Origin: Paludibacteraceae bacterium
Lineage (GTDB): Bacteria; Bacteroidota; Bacteroidia; Bacteroidales; Paludibacteraceae
Direction: 5' to 3'
Assembly (NCBI GenBank): GCA_028694915.1
Contig: JAQVJY010000011.1
Location: 1 to 49,140, forward strand
DNA: 49,140 bases
Shown here in pieces: positions 44,301-49,140 of this stretch (the first letter of the stretch is position 1; each line of letters opens with the position of its first letter). The position numbers and the translations under genes are program-made. The notes under the pieces are model-generated. The model saw nothing but the letters and a program-made list of their open reading frames with translations. It had not been told where the DNA came from and made no database searches.

Positions 44301-45446
44301 TCTTTGCCAGCTACGCTGAATGCACGTTTATTGTTAGAACAAAAATTACCATTGTCGATGGGATGGAACTGGATTTCTACTAATGTAGAGCCTGTCGAAA
44401 ACACGCTTGATACTTTGTTGTCAGACGTCGTAACATCCGTTCAACTCATTAAACAAAAATCTTTGATGGCTTTACCTGACGGAACTAATTGGATAGGTAC
44501 TTTGGGCGAAATTAACGTCGCAGAGATGTATAAAGTGAAAATGAATGTGGCTGATACTGTTGTTATTATTGGTCAAGAGGTCAATCCTCAAGAGCATTTA
44601 ATAACGCTTAATCCTTCGTGGAATTGGATTGGGTATGTGCCACAAGGTTCAATGTCTTTGTCCAATTCTTTAGCTGATTTGGAAGCCACCGAAAATGACA
44701 TTATTAAAGGACAAAAACAATTTGCTGTTTATACTGGCAATGAGTGGGTGGGGTCACTTATTACATTGGTGCCTGGTCGTGGTTATTTATATAAATCGAT
44801 GGCCAGTCAAGACGCCTCCTTCTATTATCCATCAAACTCGGTAATTCAACAACAACGAATAGCTAAGGATGTTAATCCACTCCATTTTACGCCAGTATCA
44901 GATAATTGTTATTCTGGTAGTATGTCGGTCATTGGTATTGTTAAAAACGCTAATGAATTAATTCAAGAATGTGAAGTAGCCGCGTTCGTTGGTGAAGAAT
45001 GTCGCGGTTCGATTTTAACGGATGAAGAAGGTCGTGTATTTTTGTCAATCGCAGGAGAAGATGTTGCTGATGTACATTTTAAGGTATTCTATAATAACGA
45101 AGAATACGCCTTAGAACAAAGTATTCCTTATAGCGACGAGGCAATTGTAGGAAGTTTGAGTACACCTTATATTTTCCAATTAGATAATCTAAATCCTGTA
45201 AATGATGTGTTAATAAATGGGTTGACAGTTTATCCAACACGGATTAATGATGTAGTCTATGTGGAGTCAACTAGTTGGCCGATTTTATCAACTACAATTT
45301 TAGATATGAGTGGACGTGTCGCTTTACAACTTCAAGGCATGCAGGTTGATAAATGTGCTCTTCAGGTCTTTGATCTTCCAAGTGGTGTGTACACTATAGT
45401 AATTGAAACCTCTATCGGTTTTGTTAATAAACGATTAATTAAATAA
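35379..45446 (+). CDS. Giant secreted multidomain protein with T9SS sorting domain
   Basis: This is a 3355-residue protein. A signal peptide (about residues 1-37, cut after PVYA) leads to a GLUG/right-handed-helix-like region (about 45-330; repeated GGLIG, GPLVG and GGLVG turns). Fn3-like modules lie at about 470-785. A first LamG/concanavalin-like domain (about 824-1035) is followed by carboxypeptidase-regulatory-like modules (about 790 and 1131-1200) and a long unassigned middle (about 1250-2150) with serine-rich stretches. LamG domains 2 and 3 lie at about 2267-2440 and 2464-2650, each ending in LLGYWRMNEG- or LVAYYPFE-type motifs. A BACON-like segment (about 2800-2870), two related W-N-W-I repeats (about 2984-3150) and a C-terminal type A sorting domain (about 3276-3355, LTVYPTRINDVVYVE to VNKRLIK) complete it. 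The sorting domain sends it across the outer membrane by the type IX system. It is probably a surface adhesin or glycan-binding protein; no catalytic motif was found. Confidence 0.9.
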   Translation: MKTIYSLLLGMPRLRFFSVICVMVLSSLGIFMPVYALDNAYWSDLSVRETPSGSGTENDPYLISKGAHLGWIAAFQNDGSKDGIFDNAYFKLVADINLSAHKWAPIGTDQYRFGGRFFGNGHVISDLYCYRDLHDTGFFGSTEGWFYCSDLTLKNPNFEITSSYSGPLVGYLRGTVENCHVIGGIIKPWTRSGGLIGSCGGGTPILIRCSSSITIESRVGYNDCSSHGCADSGGLIGMAESKTEMQQCIFTGTLKMNNNQAYGGLVGYVNNAQLVLEQCVFDGAITGLYRSYRGFVVGYINDGSKVDIIKLYVRDDVDKSADVGYVCAGGSWVGASNRYYVSTNNINTPAFAYQLNNNGHAAGKCWGYDKTNTKLIIAKDSATCKVAFGNSVSSIQSTYANYTATDAYAPKNSLVTVIGQNKFCNYLAPGSVSNLGSATRTGLLTFTGKVNSDVQTPAIVYKDMTYFSPKILSANFEVFDKSVKLKWTPQCKNTSNRAPGKIVVWRKLSGGNWAKLAVISDLNASEYIDATVSYDKQYYYKVMFVDDKQNQNQMQDACQSTDEANAGAGVQTNLSFNISLKLTPVNGGIKLEFSVPNHANINGASYAIKRSGQVDITGTINLSGSSTYFTVTPSTATDTRDMSLCYDKDYKVEVSGFQQTVGGKTNPLYGNTFSSATSYAKPQGNIAFESGYKASKGEYSNQVKLSWSVTKPAGSVEELRFDVFRRVAESNSVFDKITSIRSADKSFLYNDDKSLPGICYEYKVVLFALCDGVPSELATISDIGFSQSKGTIAGQVTYSGGTAVPNVDVFVRRNDLSGNESQFKSLYFSGGESNTKWYMGKERELELFNRNDFSIQMYVRPDATTSNPGSKGIFDIFYHLEVFLEAQTDNTYKVRLKCSSENGATSNFKIPASKYTQLNVVRRGSKVHLIAVNDQNSDSVFLETLSVTLTKDTMCNFGSMSSDFVDGTDPSNITLPKRLGYYVRFGYGFQGNLDELRYWNKGLTDSEILTNYNRILTGNEENLKAYWQFDEGLTTRLFDCSRTNGIMNENHGYIDALSARPDNIIPAETQLGLKGISDANGNYLIRGVPYSGDGSSYAIVPMLGVHEFKPNEHLRYIGGTSLVHNGTDFEDISSFSVKGKVVYAGGNYPVAGAQLNVDGLAASRDGQLITTNSNGEFEVNVPIGNHFVSVTMLGHTFAYGGRYPLTGKMNFQDNVKDLLFTDSTTVRIAGRVTGGAVEEAKTLGFGLSKANIGKATIVLTPQSTLYKLNTDGSDRHNTALIGNRNCQTSILNNIFENQIVIKTDSLTGEFLSNLPPIPYKIVNVSTDSLDNSKFSYASLEMFTPNVNNPETLTYEDSIGTQSFDVHSKLLISHYTEPQFLVSDKSNTVGAFGDSTFCYVDFNQNLKDTISLYSSSQGTVSYALGYPVFTKQNRYTWAVKAFEEYTNYDSGIPVVDIVPLKGITVFADNALASPRVDIDTVTNASTLTVGSAQFVLNDKGEANYTFFAGFPNLTGDKSLAANLYFTHNGKTIKWLDTDFKGYVFGDVPSVGSNFITEGPDLVDYVLRDPSGSNSYAYMEEGSIIQTERTLSSGSGVSSSSNATLKLGGEQSLATGLGVAVIIETSANLDASLELNTQANSTTASSVVNTTEVKQRLQTSDSPDFVGSEGDIYLGQSTNMIYGLVRNLALYPSATSSSIQGFTGANYELTNKEILSAGIQFATTFTYTQNYILNYLIPNIEANRNSLIQSVEVIPTNINRTLLQSPVYYSMLAPSDVDFGTDGTYDVFYPEKTGKVYTDKVKEYNTWIRLWQATISENERTKVAAMSSGVPTNKSFDAGAVVEESITKTIENIDSWDFTSELEVANGYEAGFEIAGIGFNLSTRLGVSNTTSDSGSSSTTNSKTVGYVLADDSQGDAYSIDVYPPTASGGYIFRTQAGQTKCPYEQQESTLFYEPGQHKLNNGTFQVEKPRIFIDNKTNAFVGNVPSGREASFTIQLGNESEINQPITYQLFVENGSNPDGLILSIDGTPLTSPRTFLVDDMVEKTLKVRQSSLDKLNYSNIKLILSSTCQVPDDSDRGGIYSAATLGVEFIPSCTDLKLTSDETLVNINSGGVITFNISEYDRGFRNFASIRLQYKNVNDHSWTTIREFINDTNLIALTTTGQELISEAAIQYAFDMNVLVDGSYSFRAISVGKLSNEEVTVSSPEIQMIKDMVAPQLMGKASPSTGVLTPDGEVSVLFNEMIKSANITTNNITVKAVLNGATLQHSVGLNFTNGAPASTEATISLANRSFSLESWYKRVVNQPGVLFAHGDQFSLAFNADNKVVVTINGQTFTSVATLTNENWQYIGFSYNNDNKTFSVYALYESTNATLFNNQVVTKSYIGNGRLVVGKNFSGSVHEMTLWGKARLMSDLSDKNNVKSSNTTDLLGYWRMNEGTGSIAQDVARSRHLILPTVNNWYFNNINKSVLLNGTSNHLKINTGNIPIGIAESFVIEFWFKGAAQANKATLFSCGHGLLDAQTNDKLSIGFNQNGLLELNTLGSTYQLSNSNYLDNAWHHFALNVIRNGSATIYVDGTAVKQMAVNTIGALQSDNMVIGACYYKPVGATTLDDFVTESFFKGQIDEVRIWRATATAEFIRLNKGSRLSGSETGLVAYYPFERTYVDGSNQNVTEGTLLDQLNQPQSSGLIAAGEAAGTCTYSDDAPGLTEVRSTETVLHSFVASNNKLVVSITELPSNIENCTLEFLVRDISDLNGNYLRDPICWTAYVDMNRLQWSQNSLDVVQEQLATSQFEVFISNQSGKEENWIISHLPSWLNVSKAQGALKPLSTQKMVFTVAESTPIGSYESTIYLVGNNQYAEPFAINLKVTGERPTWTLNPDEFEKQMNVIATLQIEGVITEDKEDIVAAFVDNKCVGLVTPTYLSRYDKYFVLLDIYGNDEMIDKRVQFKVWDASTGKIYPVVESTPTISFANNSMVGSMSLPATLNARLLLEQKLPLSMGWNWISTNVEPVENTLDTLLSDVVTSVQLIKQKSLMALPDGTNWIGTLGEINVAEMYKVKMNVADTVVIIGQEVNPQEHLITLNPSWNWIGYVPQGSMSLSNSLADLEATENDIIKGQKQFAVYTGNEWVGSLITLVPGRGYLYKSMASQDASFYYPSNSVIQQQRIAKDVNPLHFTPVSDNCYSGSMSVIGIVKNANELIQECEVAAFVGEECRGSILTDEEGRVFLSIAGEDVADVHFKVFYNNEEYALEQSIPYSDEAIVGSLSTPYIFQLDNLNPVNDVLINGLTVYPTRINDVVYVESTSWPILSTTILDMSGRVALQLQGMQVDKCALQVFDLPSGVYTIVIETSIGFVNKRLIK

Positions 45447-45473
45447 CTCTATTCTGTTATTGCTATATTATTA

Positions 45474-45508
45474 ATTAAGGTCTTTGCATTCAAAGACCTT
45501 AATTTTTG
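45474..45508 (+). terminator. Terminator of the giant gene
   Basis: ATTAAGGTCTTT at 45474-45485 pairs with AAAGACCTTAAT at 45492-45503, followed by TTTTTG. It lies 27 bp after the stop. Confidence 0.85.
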
Positions 45509-45520
45509 TTTTAAATCCAA

Positions 45521-45560
45521 TTAAAATTAGCTATAACACATGCGTTATAGCTAATTTTAA
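45521..45560. promoter_or_regulatory. Perfect 40-bp palindrome over the lipB promoter
   Basis: TTAAAATTAGCTATAAC (45521-45537) and its exact complement (45544-45560) flank a six-base loop, ACATGC. The right arm ends directly against the -7 box at 45561, so the dyad covers the -33 region. It would block or position RNA polymerase if bound by a dimeric regulator. It is not followed by a T-run and is unlikely to be a terminator. Confidence 0.7.
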
Positions 45561-45568
45561 TACCTTTG
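45561..45568 (+). promoter_or_regulatory. -7 box of lipB
   Basis: TACCTTTG matches the consensus and lies 27 bp before ATG 45596, directly after the palindrome at 45521-45560. Confidence 0.7.
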
Positions 45569-45595
45569 CCTTTTATTTATACATAATTTAATAAT

Positions 45596-46243
45596 ATGTC
45601 TATTACCGTAGAACATTGGGGAACTGTTGAGTATCAACAGGCTTGGGATCGTCAAACGGTCTTGTTTGATACCATCATTAATCAGAAAATTGCCAATCAA
45701 GCAACTACTAGTTGTTTGGTATTTTGCGAACATCCACATGTATATACATTAGGAAAGAGCGGGCATTCTGAAAATATGTTGTATAATCCTTACAACGTTC
45801 CCTTAGTTAGAACTAATAGAGGTGGTGATATTACTTACCATGGTCCTGGACAAATTGTAGGTTATCCTATTTTTGATTTAGATACATTTCACTTAGGTTT
45901 AAAAGACTATATATATAAGGTGGAAGAGGCCGTTATTTTGACTTTAGCTCATTATGGCATCACGGCCACTCGACTCGAACATGCTACTGGGGTTTGGTTG
46001 GATGTCGAAAGTACTACCCGGTGCCGTAAAATTTGTGCCATTGGAGTCAAAAGTAGCCGGTTTGTAACCATGCATGGTTTTGCTCTAAACGTGAATACCG
46101 ATCTTACCTATTTTAAAAATATCAATCCTTGTGGATTTATTGACAAAGGTGTAACCTCGATAGAACAAGAATTAGGTCGAAAATTGGATTTGTTAGAGGT
46201 TGAGAGTGTATTGACCAAATTCTTCAAACAACTTTTTTGTTAA
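45596..46243 (+). CDS. lipB: Octanoyltransferase LipB
   Basis: This 215-residue enzyme moves octanoyl from acyl carrier protein to lipoyl domains, the first step of lipoic acid synthesis. RGGDITYHGPGQIVGYPI (about residues 75-92) is the signature; the catalytic pair is K152 in GVKSSR and C179 in NPCGF. It has its own promoter overlain by a perfect palindrome, which hints at control by a dedicated regulator. lipA is not adjacent. Confidence 0.95.
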   Translation: MSITVEHWGTVEYQQAWDRQTVLFDTIINQKIANQATTSCLVFCEHPHVYTLGKSGHSENMLYNPYNVPLVRTNRGGDITYHGPGQIVGYPIFDLDTFHLGLKDYIYKVEEAVILTLAHYGITATRLEHATGVWLDVESTTRCRKICAIGVKSSRFVTMHGFALNVNTDLTYFKNINPCGFIDKGVTSIEQELGRKLDLLEVESVLTKFFKQLFC

Positions 46244-46447
46244 ATGTTTTCTATCTTTTTATCAAAAAATAATAGAAAAATGCTTTAATTTATTCTTTTT
46301 AGCGTTTGTTTTTTCTACTTTTGGCACTATAATTGTATTGAAGGCTAAATCAATCAATATATTACATTTTTATATTAAAAATAATTGAAATCAATGTGAA
46401 TTAGTAAAAAATAGTATTTTTCGTTTTTTTATTTTACTTTTTTTGTA

Positions 46448-46455
46448 TATATTTG
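46448..46455 (+). promoter_or_regulatory. -7 box before the G8-tract reading frame
   Basis: TATATTTG matches TAnnTTTG and lies 22 bp before ATG 46478. It supports transcription of the frame-switch candidate, or of a non-coding RNA in this gap. Confidence 0.45.
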
Positions 46456-46477
46456 CAGTTGATTTACACATTTGCTT

Positions 46478-46824
46478 ATGAACAATAGCAACAGATATAG
46501 CTCAAACACCTGTCAATTGGCATTTCCATCCATAGTGTGTGGGGGGGGAATACCTCTTTTTTAGCGTGTTGGCGCTATCCCTTTTCTTGCCAACACATTT
46601 TGCTAGTTGTTCCTATTTTAGCCATATTTCTCGACATACGTGTCGTACTTCCCTGGTACAAAAACAAATCCATCAGGCGCTTCGATACGCCGCCCGCATT
46701 TTTATATACAAGCTACTTGTACGCGCATACGCATTTCTCAACTTTGAAGAGAATGATCGTGTGCGTTTTTTGTATTGTACATTCTGGAAAAATGAAGAAC
46801 CTTGATATAATATCGGCATGGTAA
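46478..46824 (+). other. Possible frame-switched small gene with a G8 tract
   Basis: ATG 46478 opens a 28-codon frame ending at TAG 46562-46564; it runs through eight G at 46541-46548. With one G fewer the frame would continue to 46805 (about 108 residues); with one more it would continue to 46824 (about 115 residues). Both downstream frames are hydrophobic and rich in cysteine and aromatics, and neither matches a family I know. The rest of the gap 46244-46940 is AT-rich with no other gene seen. It may be a phase-variable gene, a decayed gene or untranslated. Confidence 0.3.
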
Positions 46825-46940
46825 CAATACCATAAAGAATTAAAAAGAAAAACACAGAAGAGCCGATACTTCTGCAGAAAAAAAACGGGACAAGACACTC
46901 GCGAAGTCGTAAGAGCGGGGAAATTTGAAATATATTTTTT

Positions 46941-47378
46941 ATGGCAAATTTAAAATCTGGATTGATTTTAGGAGAAGGTGAAAACCTAGTAATGGAACTT
47001 GAAGCCGAATTGTGGGCAAGCAGTTCAAACCCAATTGCAAAAATGATTGGTTCAGTTACGAAGTTTTTAAATTTTTTAATTGGAAACAGACGTAAAGGAT
47101 TTGTAGTAATCACAGACAAACGTGTAGTTGAAATTATTCATTTCAAAGCGTTGTGGGTTCTTAACGTTGGTAAAAATGTGAAGTATTTGTTACCAAGCAG
47201 TGTTAAAGAAGTTGGTTACATCAAAGAAGGAACTTGCTTCGGTTGTTTCTGCCAATCGTACAATTTGTATTACGATGCGTTCACACAACGTACATCAATC
47301 TTATTGACTACTGTTGATGATGCTGGTGCACAAAAAGTGGTAGATTCTTTCTACAAAGCAATTTCTGCAGCAAACTAA
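46941..47378 (+). CDS. PH-domain-like protein of unknown function
   Basis: This is a 145-residue protein. The pattern GEGENLVMELEAELWA, then RRKGFVVITDKRVVEII, IKEG and a final helix DDAGAQKVVDSFYKAISAA fits a bacterial PH-like fold of about 110 residues. One hydrophobic segment (about residues 32-48) could be a short membrane-associated helix. A CFGCFC cluster near residue 98 is notable and could bind metal or be lipidated. It is followed after only four bases by an unknown membrane protein, with a third gene further on, so the three form an operon. The fold call is by eye. Confidence 0.6.
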   Translation: MANLKSGLILGEGENLVMELEAELWASSSNPIAKMIGSVTKFLNFLIGNRRKGFVVITDKRVVEIIHFKALWVLNVGKNVKYLLPSSVKEVGYIKEGTCFGCFCQSYNLYYDAFTQRTSILLTTVDDAGAQKVVDSFYKAISAAN

Positions 47379-47382
47379 ACAA

Positions 47383-47817
47383 ATGTCAGTTTCAAAAATT
47401 TCAACATTTCCGAGATTTTTGTATCTTAATGTATATGCCTTTTCTCTCGCATTTGGGGGAATTGGCATTGCATTAATACCTTGTTATAAGGTAGGTTGGT
47501 GGCTTGTAGCATTGCAAGTTATCGCTTTTTATGTATGCGAAAGAAATGCGTTTAAAATCTTCAGCTCGTGGAACGATAAAAAACGCAAATACGATATTTT
47601 GATTCAGAAAAATGAAGTTGAATTTCGTCCCGACACATTTACAGATTATATGCAAGCGCCTTGTGGACAGCTTTTGGCAAAAATAGTTCTTGCCGATTTA
47701 AACAAGTCGTCTGAATATAGAAACTTATTAAAACTAAAAAAACCTTTATGGAAACTACTAAAATCCAGCTGTAAATCTCAAAAAACAGTTGTTTTTATTA
47801 ACGAAAATAAACCTTAA
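47383..47817 (+). CDS. Small unknown membrane protein
   Basis: This 144-residue protein has two hydrophobic segments (about residues 14-33 and 36-52, FSLAFGGIGIALIP and WWLVALQVIAFYVC). A basic cytosolic tail (about 55-144) is rich in lysine and includes SSWNDKKRKYDILIQKNEVEF. It belongs to no family I recognise. It lies four bases after the PH-like gene and five before the next membrane protein gene, so it is co-transcribed. ATG 47383 gives a plausible start directly after the upstream stop. Confidence 0.6.
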   Translation: MSVSKISTFPRFLYLNVYAFSLAFGGIGIALIPCYKVGWWLVALQVIAFYVCERNAFKIFSSWNDKKRKYDILIQKNEVEFRPDTFTDYMQAPCGQLLAKIVLADLNKSSEYRNLLKLKKPLWKLLKSSCKSQKTVVFINENKP

Positions 47818-47822
47818 ACTAT

Positions 47823-48467
47823 ATGCAAACCATTTGTGTAGTAACATTTGCTGTGCTTATTGTAGCTCTTGCAGTATTATTCATATTCCATCTACTTTTG
47901 CCGATGCCACCTTCTAACGAAAAAAAAATCTTTATCGTATCGACTATCGTTGGAACTATTTTATTTGAAGCGCTATTTATTGCTACAGTGTTTATACCAA
48001 GGAAAGCCGAACAATTGATTTCACAAAATATTGTTCTGATAGAAGGTAAAATTAATACTATTTCACCCAATTATACCGACGAAGTTTTAGATGTCGAAAA
48101 GGTAAAAACGCTTATTTCTGACACAAAACAGATTCGTACTTATATAAACGAAAATTCAGATGTAAACTTCATTATAAGAATAATCGGAGTAAGTGCGTAT
48201 TTGGGCTATGTCGAAGATTTTTGCGATCATATAGAGAGCAATTTTCTAGAATTTCAAGAAATTGGAATACCATTTACACTACACAATATATTCAATTTTA
48301 TGCTCGACAAAACAGCATCACCAATATTAAAAACCACAAAAGTTCTAGAAATAATAATTTTGGTAGTTACTGGTTTGTTTTTCCTCTTTCTTATCATTTT
48401 TTATTTTTTGCATAAGAAAGGAGTTTTAGCGACAACAAATAAATCTATTGTATTTGGCGAAGAATAG
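47823..48467 (+). CDS. Unknown membrane protein with three segments
   Basis: This 214-residue protein has membrane segments at about residues 5-26, 38-57 and 172-194, with a soluble part of about 110 residues between the second and third. That part contains NIVLIEGKINTISPNYTDEVLDVEKVKTLISDTKQIRTYI, which looks like a helical periplasmic or cytosolic domain. The C-terminal tail is short and basic. I recognise no family. It is the third gene of a tight cluster with the PH-like protein and a two-segment membrane protein, which suggests a membrane complex. The rRNA operon starts 600 bp further on. Confidence 0.6.
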   Translation: MQTICVVTFAVLIVALAVLFIFHLLLPMPPSNEKKIFIVSTIVGTILFEALFIATVFIPRKAEQLISQNIVLIEGKINTISPNYTDEVLDVEKVKTLISDTKQIRTYINENSDVNFIIRIIGVSAYLGYVEDFCDHIESNFLEFQEIGIPFTLHNIFNFMLDKTASPILKTTKVLEIIILVVTGLFFLFLIIFYFLHKKGVLATTNKSIVFGEE

Positions 48468-48607
48468 ACGTTCAATTAAGCGTAAAAATCCATGCCAACA
48501 GATGAGGAAATAATCACAAAAACTACAAAATTGTAAAGAAAAATGCTCAATCAAGATATTTTTACGATTAAATATTGATAAATTTAATTATAAAAATAGC
48601 CGTTTAT

Positions 48608-48654
48608 AATAACAAGCTGGAGAAAATATCCGATATTTTTCCCAGCTTGTTATT
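48608..48654. terminator. Strong hairpin before the rRNA promoters
   Basis: AATAACAAGCTGG at 48608-48620 pairs with its complement at 48642-48654, and inner AAAATATC/GATATTTT extends the stem to over 20 pairs. It ends the membrane-protein operon and shields the rRNA promoters. Confidence 0.75.
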
Positions 48655-48723
48655 TGTTACAATTTGTTTATCAGTCATTTGAGAAGAGATTGAAAAATAT
48701 TCTCAAAAAACACTTGAAAAATG

Positions 48724-48755
48724 TTTGGAGTGTAAAGATCTTTTTTCTACTTTTG
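48724..48755 (+). promoter_or_regulatory. Upstream rRNA promoter
   Basis: TTTG at 48724-48727 and TACTTTTG at 48748-48755 give -33 and -7 boxes with a 20-bp spacer. It lies about 310 bp upstream of the 16S start. Confidence 0.55.
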
Positions 48756-48847
48756 CATCCGCTTTCAGAGGGGAGTGTTTTTTTTGTTATGGTATTTGCT
48801 TTATTTTTGTATTTTTATTTTTTGGTATAAAAATATTTTTAAAAAGT

Positions 48848-48878
48848 TTTGCTGTATTAAAAAAAGGTATTACCTTTG
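48848..48878 (+). promoter_or_regulatory. Main rRNA promoter
   Basis: TTTG at 48848-48851 and TACCTTTG at 48871-48878 have the ideal 19-bp spacer of Bacteroidota promoters. The leader that follows contains GATCTTTGATATAAATGAACAAC (about 48926-48948), which resembles the boxA-type region used for antitermination with NusB. No tRNA or gene lies in 48468-49060. Confidence 0.75.
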
Positions 48879-49060
48879 CAGTCCTTTTCGGTCAGAATTT
48901 TTTTTGATACGAGATAAGCGAATAGATCTTTGATATAAATGAACAACAAAAATGTAGTATAAGGAAAGGAAAGGCGGAGAGAAGTGATTCTCTACAAGAA
49001 GACCTGACCGTCAATACGGCAATAATAAGGAATCTTGAGCGATTACAGGAAAAAAAATAT

Positions 49061-49140
49061 ACAATGAAGAGTTTGATCCTGGCTCAGGATGAACGCTAGC
49101 GACAGGCTTAACACATGCAAGTCGAGGGGCAGCACGATGT
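49061..49140 (+). rRNA. 16S rRNA, 5' end only
   Basis: AGAGTTTGATCCTGGCTCAG at 49068-49087 is the universal start of 16S rRNA. The next bases (ATGAACGCTAGCGACAGGCT, then AACACATGCAAGTCGAG) are of Bacteroidales type. The gene runs off the right edge after 80 bases. The mature 5' end is placed at about 49061 by analogy. Confidence 0.97.

Noticed and set aside
46501-46824. Truncated transposase between lipB and the PH-like gene
   Set aside because: None of the frames shows a DDE or HUH motif, and no terminal inverted repeats were found.

Overview
The window is chromosomal DNA of a member of the Bacteroidota, most likely Bacteroidales. Three things point there. Many genes carry the Bacteroidota -7 promoter motif TAnnTTTG. 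The 3355-residue secreted protein ends in a type IX secretion (Por) sorting domain. The right edge runs into the 5' end of a 16S rRNA gene with Bacteroidales-like sequence. Gene neighbourhoods (bamD-rpoZ; nusB-yajC-ybbR-coaE) also fit. All functional calls were made by reading the sequence; no database search was possible.

Left edge (1-1650): a XerD-like tyrosine recombinase behind a promoter studded with copies of one 12-mer, a possible 33-residue membrane peptide, and a convergent thioredoxin-fold gene.

Integrated element (about 1732-18038, 16.3 kb): it lies between the redoxin gene and the dnaK terminator and is bounded by a 12-bp direct repeat (TGGTACAAAAAT). All its genes are on the minus strand. 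At the right end is an integration module: zinc-finger/double-HTH protein, tyrosine integrase and an unknown coiled-coil protein. Next is a translationally coupled replication module: two HTH proteins, a VirE_N/BT4734-like primase-like protein and a PriCT-2/DUF3987 helicase-like protein. Then comes a separate, more AT-rich four-gene operon (4565-11178) with its own promoter and terminator: a NurA-like nuclease, a HerA-like ATPase with an atypical Walker A, an Hsp90/MutL-type GHKL ATPase, and a large radical SAM protein. I do not recognise this four-gene set as a named system. Its composition and its place as cargo suggest an undescribed anti-phage or anti-plasmid system, and it is the main discovery candidate here. 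The left end of the element holds about 1.3 kb of gene-free DNA with repeats and hairpins, plus two small accessory genes (DUF6943-like and DUF6266-like). No relaxase or conjugation genes are visible.

Housekeeping region (18155-35223): dnaK; ogt-apbE; bamD-rpoZ; a sodium/bile-acid-type transporter interrupted by one in-frame TAG; an acyltransferase and an outer-membrane barrel protein; pheT; a PUR-alpha-like (DUF3276) gene; nusB, yajC, ybbR-like, coaE and mtgA; and a membrane-anchored AraC-type regulator.

Right region (35379-49140): a 10-kb gene for a giant multidomain T9SS-secreted protein; lipB behind a perfect 40-bp palindrome; a stretch with a G8 tract that could act as a frame switch; three small genes of unknown function (one PH-domain-like, two membrane proteins); then a strong hairpin, tandem rRNA promoters and the start of the 16S rRNA gene.
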